Positions 56,184 through 64,000 of a stretch of DNA of 64,000 nt are shown here, piece by piece. Every line of letters begins with the position of its first letter. Position 1 is the stretch's first letter. A program made the position numbers and the translations under genes. Under the pieces are notes generated by a model that was not told the origin of the DNA, ran no database searches, and saw only the letters and a list, made by a program, of their open reading frames with translations. This DNA comes from Fragum whitleyi (Eukaryota; Mollusca; Bivalvia; Cardiida; Cardiidae), in NCBI GenBank assembly GCA_948146395.1, contig OX411544.1:32694457-32758456 (forward strand), written 5' to 3'.

Positions 56184-59100
56184 GTTTTTTTTTGTGTACT
56201 AATTAAATCATAAAATAAAATCTGTGCAGAATACTTCTCAGGATGCCTGCTTTATGAAACTTTTACATCATTTTGATTGTTCAAGTTTTATTACAGTTCC
56301 TGAATCTTTTACAAAATTCAATGAGTCTCTTTCTTTATTGCTTTAGCTTGGGTTATTGACCTTTCTCTTTTAATAGTTATAAATTGGCATTTTTGTCAAA
56401 CTAGGGAAATTTCCAAAATGGTAATTAAACTAATACTTTTAGAAGATTAACCCTGCCCTGTGATCAGGATGAAAATGTTAGCAAAATGTTTTCAAAATAA
56501 TATCTTGCATTGCATGTATGTGCAATGTGCATTTAGCGGTGTATCATCTCAAATATTCGCAAAACTTTTTACATCCTGAACGTAGGGCTGTTAACTTAGT
56601 ATTTTTTTATGACAAGTACAGAACAGCATAATCGTGTACCATATTTGCCTCTAAAAAGGGTGCCCTCCCTTAAATAGTAGCAGTGACGTTCATATTCATC
56701 TTTTACTTTGAAAAAAAATCATATTTCCACTTTATTGAAAATACCAAAATTTGAAGAATTTTGCCAGTCCTTTTTTCTAATTTGTTAATGTGTGTCTGTA
56801 TCTTAAAACTACACAGATAAGCATGCTTAGTCGAAGTGAACATTTTTCAATGTTACATAACCAAATCCATGTCACTTTATTGGTTACCATGCAATCTTTG
56901 ATTAAATGTTTCAAGTAATATATTAAACTGCACGGATATAAAACAGCTGATTTACCTTAACCTTAATTGCGGTAAACTGTTACTTTGGCATTGCCAGGGC
57001 AATTATCATGGATTTTACCTTATACCAAGGAGACAGGTGAGCCTGAATTCAGTTTGTATCAAAACAACTTTTAAAAGTACATCATATGTTGCTCTAATTC
57101 CAAAGCATCATACGTAAAGCTGTAATAAGATTTAGTTAAGATATTTTGGCGACTTGTATAGTATGAGCAGAAACATGTGTTTTTATCCTAAATGAATCAG
57201 GTTTTTTTATGATCCATATAATATATTTAATAACAAAAACAATGTACAAAAGGCTGGTTGTAAGATGTTCAAAGACAATTAGCTCTACATGCAGATGTCC
57301 AAAGCTTGAGCATCATGCAGGTGCTCCATTGTGAAAAAATAGTAATTTAAGAAAGAGGCATAATTAAACAACAGCACTGCATCAAGATCCTGGTTGAATA
57401 AATTTGGCATTTTGTGAGCATGAATTTGATATTCTATTTAAAATATGACCTGATTTTTTGCGAAAAATAGTCAAAATTCTTGAAATTAAATAAATTTATA
57501 TTTCAATTTTCCGCCTTTTCTGCCTTTTAAAACTGACGTCCCCATATATATATACATTATGACGTCATTTTTGTTGTTACAAAATAGCGTTGCTAATCGC
57601 TCTGAGCTCATTTGCATAGTTATTCCACTAATGTAAACATAAACGTTAAATATCAAAAATACTCAACTATGTTATTTCACTTCCCCAACGTAGGTCATAA
57701 GCATATAAAACTTCTTCATCAAGAAGCTGATGCTGATCTTTAGTTATTCCTCAATAATTCTAAGAGACTGCAAATTGAGATGCCTCAAATATTCTCATAC
57801 AGATATTATATTAACCCGGTTAAGTAATCTCCAATGATTTATTTTGACATCATATAGTTAACAAAGAATCTCAAATTTTGAAAAATGATTTAAAATCTGA
57901 TAAATTGAGTTATGTAGTCAAAAAACTCGTCATTGATTCATTTCACGATAAAACAAGTTTTCTGGAAGCTGCGTAATGAAGGATTACATATAGTTTATGA
58001 GATTTGTTACAGATTTATAGACAGATAAAATACCTTTACAAATCATTTCTGGCAGAGTTGATGATAAGCTGAGAGCTACAGATCAATTGGAAATTTTAGT
58101 TTTAAGATGTAAAAAAATCAATACATGTAATGCTAAGATGAGCCTAAATTGTGGGTAATCATTTGGAATTGTCTCACTGAGACAATTCAAATGAGTACCC
58201 ACAACATAAGGTTATGAGGAAGAATAAAACATTTAGACTTGTATTTAGCCTTCTTATCTATAGGCATTTGTTAAAGCTCAAGTAATATTTCGGTAACTTC
58301 TCAAAGGATTATTCTTTAGTTATACTCTCAAGCTGGTCACATAATTCTTAGTAATATTCAGAGATGACTTAATCAATTACCAAAAACTAATCAGACAAAA
58401 TTTTCAAAGAACAGTTCTTCGAAGACATCTTACCAATTTTGCTTATGTAGTCATAGAAATGACAAGCTGGAAAGATTATTATCCTCCCTTCAAAAAAGAG
58501 GAGCAATATTGCTTTGTACTTGTCCTTTGGTCAGTCTGTTTGTAGGCCATTTTTTTTTGTCTGGAGCATATCTCCAACAGATTGCAAGCTAGAATCATGA
58601 AACTTCACATGGAAAGATCTCATTAAGGAGAAGTGCAATGCACCAAACCATAACTTTACTCATCATATTTTGTGAGTTATTGCCCTTTGTTGATTGACAA
58701 AGAATAGGCTATTGACCTGCTTTTTTTTTGGGGGGGGGGGGGGGAATAAATGTTTTACAAACATCTCTTGTTAATATCTGATTATCATTCCTAGGCGTTT
58801 ACAAGCAATTAAGACAATAAAATGCTTAAACTGAATAAATGCAAGAATGTTGAATGTATGAATCGTTCCATACATTACATTACATTATAGTTATAATTGA
58901 ACCGCGATTAATACTTTTTTCATTAACATTGTCAATTTATAATGCTTTGAATTTGGATGACATATTTGGTGTCTTTAGGATTAAGAAAGCTTTTTGTTAA
59001 AATGATAGTACAGATCTAGTTCTGCACCAATCTTTACACTTGTCTAATAATGTTTGGTTCCATCCTTTTTATCTGAAGAAATAATCTATTTTGGACTGTA

Positions 59101-60930
59101 TAAGGCTCTTTGAATTTTCTAGCTCTTATATTCATGCAATCTTTGAGATACTCATCACCAAAAGAGTCTTAATAGTTTAAAAATCTTTTAAGAGGAGATC
59201 CAACATTCTTAACTGCCAACAGCTAATGCCCCTTTCTCAAAAATTGATTTCATGCTATAATTCTGATACATATATGATATTGTAACAATCTAAGCTTAAA
59301 CATATGATCTTCATTAGAATTCAATTTTCCCAATTTATTCTAGATTTGACACAAAGATGAGATGTTTCTGAAGGTGTTTATTAGTGAAGCTATCAGCCAA
59401 TGTTTCTACCAGAATGATGGTATGTTTTATGACCTTTACATCAGACTTCCATTAATCTCAATTCATTATAAACCAAACAATAAAATAGACAAAGGCCTCA
59501 TCATCTTCTGTCAGCACTTTTATGTCCTACTATGCTTTTAACATACCCTATTTTCTCTAATAATAGCACCCATACAAGTAGCACCCCTACATTTTTTTCT
59601 AAGAAAACCCACTTCAAATACCCAAATTTAAGAAACTTGACAATTGTTTTCTAATTTGAGATGAATTTCCTCTAAACAATCATACTAATGATTGTTTAGA
59701 GGAAATTCACCTAAAATTAAAGGGAAATGGGCCTAAAAGACATCAATTTATTGATTTTTTAAACATTTGGAAAGCATACTAAATAGAAGTTCTAGGACCA
59801 TGTTATGTACAGCTCCTGGGAGCGTTTATTAGGAGAAATAGTGTACATGCCATGATTATGAATCAAAGATTCAGCGCACAAAATTATGGTGTAGGTAAAT
59901 ACAATAGACTGGTTCAGCGCATTAGACTGTATAAAGTATAGACACTTTGTATAGTCTTGCACTAAACCAGTCTGATTAAAGTTTTGTAGAGACCCTTTGA
60001 AATATAATCTAAAAGTTTGGTTTTATAGTCTAGTTTTATGTTTAACATATTGGAAGGACTTCACACTTACACCTAATCTTGGGACCTTCCAATCCCAAAG
60101 CCACCATTCTAACCGCTTGGGAATGGACTATGTATGTGCCATACTTCTAGCTATTTAACATTTGTATGAAGCACAAATATTTTTAAAGCATTTAGAAACT
60201 GGTTGATTATATTATTATCTGAAGAAACATTGATTCAGTTATTTTATGGGGATGCACAAGCCGATGTAAGTTTTCACTTTGCAGACATGGTAAAAAAGGT
60301 TACTAAGAAATTTGACTTACTATTTTGCACTGAAAAACGTCTGGGAAAAATTCTGGAACTATACTAGTGGTAACTTTGGAATTTTTGCATTTTTTAGAGA
60401 ACTTGGTTCAAGAACTAGTCCTATAAGTTCATGATATTGTTTTATAGTTCAAGATTTAGTTCTAGAAGTTCAAGAACTAGTTATACAAATTCTTGAACTT
60501 CCATTTTACATTTTAGGATGTTCAAGAACTATTTGTTGAAATTTTTATGTAGGGGGGAGTTTCAATATTATTCTGTTTTCAGTCCCTCAACAAGAAATTA
60601 CCAGATATCATAATGAGTTAATGCATTGTAATTGAAACAGTAGCTTAATTGTTTCAGATGCATTACAATTAATTAATTTTGGGATAGAATAGTTTGAAAC
60701 ATGCAACCACAGTGGGTGATAAATAGTTTTACCGCGCATAATCACAAATTGAATGAAAATACATCATCAAATGTCAGCCCCAAAAATTACGTGACTTGTT
60801 ACTGTGACTTCTGAAACTATCAGGATTTTTTTAAAAGGGACGCAGGTTTTGTATGTCTGAGAATCCCAAATAAGAAGCCAGGACCCTCAAAACTATGTAA
60901 AAGGAGTCCCATGGACCCTCTAAGGATCAA
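56184..60930. other. Long intronic stretch, sparse features
   Basis: A stem GGAATTGTCTC / GAGACAATTC lies at 58172-58194. A dispersed repeat at about 58480-58690 has GGAGCAATATTGCTTTGTAC, TTGTCTGGAGCATATCTCCA and GAGTTATTGCCCTTTGTTG. A G run is at about 58730-58744. The minus strand at about 60065-60125 reads AGCGGTTAGAATGGTGGCTT, a tRNA-like scrap. A stem TGCATTGTAATTGAAACAG / AATTGTTTCAGATGCATTA lies at about 60633-60665. No exon was found. Confidence 0.35.
59663..59708. repeat. Perfect 21 bp hairpin
   Basis: The arm at 59663-59683 (GAATTTCCTCTAAACAATCA and T) pairs exactly with 59688-59708 around ACTA. Confidence 0.8.
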
Positions 60931-60941
60931 CATTAGGATAG

Positions 60942-60972
60942 AATTGAAGACTGTTTTAAACAGTCTTCAATT
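60942..60972. repeat. Hairpin related to 7105-7164
   Basis: AATTGAAGACTG / CAGTCTTCAATT around TTTTAAA. The flanks (GATCAAC..., TTTTCCTGAAATTGA) resemble 13080-13110. Confidence 0.75.
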
Positions 60973-61243
60973 TTTTCCTGAAATTGAGAGCCAAGTAATT
61001 ATAAATATCCAACGTTTTCTTAACCTTTATACAGGGAATTGCTTGAAAGGCACAGGAAAACTAGATCATTGCTCTAAAACAAATAGTCTGTATCTAATGC
61101 AGGGACTCCCAAACCTAATGAAAGGACCCCTAAGATCCCAATGGTCGAGTTCTTTAGTCCCCATTTTCTTGATGCCAGAGTAAAACCCTACTTCTAGCTA
61201 TTTTGCCTTAAATACTACTGTTTAATTTTGCCAAAGCCCTTGA

Positions 61244-61486
61244 CCCTGGTCATGCTTGGCCCAAAATATTCCTGCTATGGCAGGAGGAAGACAAAGATGA
61301 GGCTGTAAATATGTGTTGTCTGATCTTAGTCTATACCACCTGACTTTCCTTTTAGAACCCTGAAAAGTTTGCAAATTGTATTTCTGAAAAAAATAATTGG
61401 AGTGACAAAGAGTACATCTAATGCTTTCAGAACTTCACTTTTGATGCAATTTTGCCAACATTTCTTTTAAATTTGGCATGATAAGG
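61244..61486 (+). mobile_element. TTAA element family T1 (decayed)
   Basis: CCCTGGTCATGCTTGGCCC, AATATTCCTGCTATGGCAGG, TTGTCTGATCTTAGTCTATA and the end TTTGGCATGATAAGG are present. TTAA has become TTGA on the left. Confidence 0.65.
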
Positions 61487-61929
61487 ATTATCTTTGAGAA
61501 TAAATGTATCAAAATCAAAGTCCTGGAAGCACTGCATGCCGATTCACTAATTCTGAGACAGTATTTATTTTGAAAAAATAATTTTCAAACATTTCTGGTT
61601 CGAAAAAAAAATCAGGGGTAATAAAATTAAAGATCATGCTCACATGACCCTTAAAATATCTTTCATAATTGCAACATTCGATGAAGTCTTGGATGAAGTT
61701 TTTCCTGATGGAGTATTCTTCTGTTCCCATGAAAAAACAATAAAGCTACACAAGTAATATTTTCCTACAAAAGTACAAATCATCTGATATCATGTAATGA
61801 CTGTGGTCCTAGCTCTGTGAATTTGAGCTTCCATAATATTTATAAAACAGTACTATGGGGCAAAAAAAATATATAAGTTACAAAACTGTAAGCTCAACAT
61901 TTTGGACATCTATCAGCTTCATGCTTTGT

Positions 61930-62018
61930 AAAACGGGACCATCTAATGGAATGCCAAAAAGTATTGAACCTAAATTGTGCAGGCTGGCTTACTTACAGGT
62001 CAATACTTTTTCGCTTTC
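61930..62018 (+). mobile_element. Family M1 element, internally deleted
   Basis: AAAACGGGACCATCTAATGG, GCCAAAAAGTATTGAACCTA and GCAGGCTGGCTTACTTACAG are related to 28391-28650; the central part is missing. Confidence 0.4.
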
Positions 62019-62045
62019 TCTATAGAGTTTCTAAGTCTAAAATTG

Positions 62046-62117
62046 ATGGCTCAGTGCAAAACAGTTGTTACTGCCTATAAACATATAGGCAGTTACAACT
62101 GTTTCTCGGTGAGCCAT
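62046..62117. repeat. Short palindromic element, GGCTCAG family, with target duplication
   Basis: ATGGCTCAGTGCAAAACAG, TTGTTACTGCCTATAAAC and ATATAGGCAGTTACAACTG, then TTTCTCGGTGAGCCAT. Flanking 8-mers TAAAATTG and CAAAATTA share six internal bases. Confidence 0.9.
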
Positions 62118-62589
62118 CAAAATTATCTTTCTACATATCTACATAATCAATTTTGATTGGCTGGACTTGATCTCTTTTACAAAATTTAATACCGTATTCA
62201 TTTTACCAATTGAGATCTCTGAAATTCAATATTCCAATGAAGGGTCACTTACATAATTGTATAATCCAAATTCTGAAGATTTTTATTGTTTTACATTCAT
62301 TTTTTTAATAATATTTCTGAATGTATTGCTTTTCTTTCTATTCTTTTCCATAAGATAAACTTTTACGTACAACTATTTTGCATTTGCTTTTATTTCATAG
62401 CAAGATTCTGACTCTAGGTATTTCTTGAAAAAGTTCTTGAATTTGAGTTCTTGAACTTCCATTTAATCTAGCTATAAACAACCTTTCTACGATTGAAAGA
62501 AATATTCTAAATGAATATTAATAACTTCTGAATCACATGTAATTGGCATTTAGAATAACACTCCAAAAATGCCCTGATAAAAGTGTAGC
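62118..62589. other. Intronic sequence, nothing recognised
   Basis: AT-rich; no repeat or exon pattern was identified. Confidence 0.3.
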
Positions 62590-62668
62590 CTGCTGATAAA
62601 TGTTGAGGATTCTAACCAAGGACTACTCTACCCTAAAACGAGTGCTCTATCATGTCGCTGTAAAAGCC
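62590..62668 (-). mobile_element. tRNA-derived SINE head
   Basis: On the minus strand CGACATGATAGAGCACTCGT (A-box region) is followed by GGTTAGAATCCTCAAC (B-box, 62617-62602). The body is not recognised. Confidence 0.5.
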
Positions 62669-63035
62669 AGCCTGTAAGGCAAGGTAGTACAACACCCTAT
62701 AAACGCAACATATCTACTTAAGTATTCAAACAAACCTCATTTTCTAAGGCCGTGACTCCCAGTTTTAGCCCTGAAGAATTGATCATTCTGTAATCGTAAT
62801 AATGACTTTCATAACTGTCAGTTCTCGTCCACGCTGGGCTGATACAAACCATTAGCAGGCAATTCAATTCTCAGACTTCCAATCTATTGTCACATTCTTC
62901 CCTCTGAAGGAATCTTATTGTCTCACTTCTTGTAACTTCTCTTCAAATCAATAGTGGAGTTCAATACTCATGCAACATTAGCTGGCCAACAAGCTATAAT
63001 AATTATTCTACTTCAAAAAGGTTACATTATTTCAA

Positions 63036-63109
63036 GGGGGCAGCACAATACTTTTTTCAGTGCCTATAGATACATTTATTGGCACTTGCAATTGTATTGC
63101 ACTAACCCC
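63036..63109. repeat. Short palindromic element, GGGGTCA family
   Basis: GGGGGCAGCACAATACTTTT, CAGTGCCTATAGATAC and TTATTGGCACTTGCAATTG, then TATTGCACTAACCCC. The arms are moderately diverged. Confidence 0.8.
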
Positions 63110-63165
63110 TCCATTTAGTTAATAAATGTATAGACTTTCTTATGTTTATCAAAATAACATATATA

Positions 63166-63428
63166 ACCCCCCATGCAAAAAGGGACTAGGGAACTTTGTA
63201 AAATGAATACCGTATGTGAAGACGAGATTTGATCCAGCATAGGTCAACCAGAAGTTGCATTTCAAAATTTTTTTCAGAGGAAGGTTAATTGATCATTCGA
63301 GATTCAGAAAATTAGCAAAGTGCAAAAAAGTTTCGACACTAGTCAGTCTGCTCAGGCCGCGCAGTCTGACAAGGGTCGACGCGTTACACACTACCCAGAT
63401 GGTCCCTTTTCGGTGACAAGTTGCAAAT
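63166..63428 (+). mobile_element. Family M1 element
   Basis: CCCCCCATGCAAAAAGGGAC, GGTCAACCAGAAGTTGCATT, TTGATCATTCGAGATTCAGA, CAGTCTGCTCAGGCCGCGCA and CAGATGGTCCCTTTTCGGTG follow the order of 28391-28650. Terminal TGTGACCC ends are worn. Confidence 0.65.
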
Positions 63429-63599
63429 AAGTAGGACCTTGCCCTAATTTTGTGCTATTGCTCAGTGCAGGCATAAAGAATTATTATTTCAAACGCAAAT
63501 TTTTTTTATAAGCTTTGAAACTTCATAGTTTTGTCAATATGATTATGGAAGTTGGCATCACCTATTTGACTCGTAGGCTGTGGCCAATATAAAAGCCTA

Positions 63600-63870
63600 T
63601 ACAAACATGCATTACCAAGATTAACTCAGTATGTAGTGTACCGGACTTCAAAACAATTGAAGGTCAATCTTGTGGGTTCGATTCCCTTGCTGGCATAATA
63701 ACAAGCTAATTGTTGTTCGGATGAGATGTTAAACCAAGGTCCCGTGTGACGGTGCTTTACACAAAGCACGTTTAAGAATCATGATGGATCTAAGCAGTTG
63801 TTTTGTCATGTAACCTATGCACTATCCCTCGTAACAACTAACAGTCTTTTTTTTTGGGGGGGGGGGGGGG
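63600..63870 (+). mobile_element. tRNA-derived SINE
   Basis: AGTATGTAGTGTACCGGACT stands at the A-box position and GGGTTCGATTCCC at the B-box (63674-63686). The following part contains GATGAGATGTTAAACCAAGG and TCCCGTGTGACGGTGC, which looks like a conserved SINE core domain. It ends near the T/G run at about 63847-63871. Not a functional tRNA: the stems do not close. Confidence 0.7.
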
Positions 63871-64000
63871 GTGCTCAAATGGCATATGCTACAGTAGGGA
63901 CCATAAATAAGAGAAATACACATAACCAAGAAGTTGGGGTGCTAGATCAACTCACAGTACTGAACAATGCAAATGAATTTTTATTAATAAAGTGCATTTT

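Larger units (their letters stand above)
7650..64000 (-). other. Presumed neurexin intron upstream of the 7503-7649 exon (no exon recognised)
   Basis: The acceptor at 7650-7651 is phase 1 inside an LNS domain, so coding sequence must continue upstream on this strand. I see no further LNS, EGF or signal-peptide exon up to the window end. Short exons of 30-60 nt could escape this reading. Everything annotated here is repeat-derived or unrecognised. Confidence 0.5.

Noticed and set aside
63600..63700. Possible tRNA gene (good GGTTCGATTCCC box)
   Set aside because: The acceptor and anticodon stems do not close and a SINE body follows.

Overview
This window looks like a piece of a eukaryotic genome, most likely a bivalve mollusc. 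It is AT-rich and has no operon-like gene packing, no long open reading frames and no bacterial signals. It is dense in dispersed repeats, including elements with tandem core units followed by (ACGG)n runs, like the 'pearl' / Helentron-associated elements described from oysters and clams. The species cannot be fixed from the sequence.

The only host gene recognised is a neurexin on the minus strand. Two exons, 7503-7649 and 1661-1821, join in phase (phase 1/phase 1) and encode about the first two thirds of one laminin-G/LNS domain that best resembles neurexin LNS2. The 3' exon stops where vertebrate neurexins have alternative splice site 2. The 5.7 kb intron between them holds a broken second copy of the 3' exon (3072-3176). 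The 5' exon starts in phase 1, so more exons must lie at higher coordinates. None is recognisable in the remaining 56 kb, so the rest of the window is read as one very long intron, or an intron with micro-exons I cannot see.

Layout. 1-7.65 kb: neurexin exons, the dead exon copy and three pearl-like elements, one nested in another. 7.7-15 kb: short palindromic elements, a 0.9 kb fold-back element (8446-9356), a 139 bp hairpin element (10844-10982) and TTAA-flanked elements. 15.2-18.5 kb: a putative CAGTG-ended transposon containing a 2.56 kb fold-back element with arms of about 850 bp and a 5 bp target duplication. 18.5-30 kb: mostly unrecognised intron with piggyBac-like, pogo-like and SINE copies. 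30.7-31.5 kb: a GC-rich Harbinger-like element. 31.6-32.8 kb: another pearl-like element. 35.4-41.9 kb: an almost identical 3.23 kb tandem duplication carrying a LINE endonuclease fragment. The LINE continues at 42.6 kb beyond an inserted element. 45-52 kb: palindromes, TTAA elements and a 0.65 kb tandem duplication that preserves empty and filled states of one palindrome insertion. 53.4-56.2 kb: pearl-like elements, one splitting an older repeat. 56-64 kb: sparse repeats and tRNA-derived SINEs.

The main theme beyond the neurexin is structural. About fifteen ~70 bp near-perfect palindromes fall in two related families (ends GGCTCAG or GGGGTCA). Their two arms stay matched even where copies differ from each other. 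They sit inside what is probably a neuronal pre-mRNA together with two large fold-back elements, so the transcript would be rich in double-stranded RNA. All calls are by eye; no database search was run.
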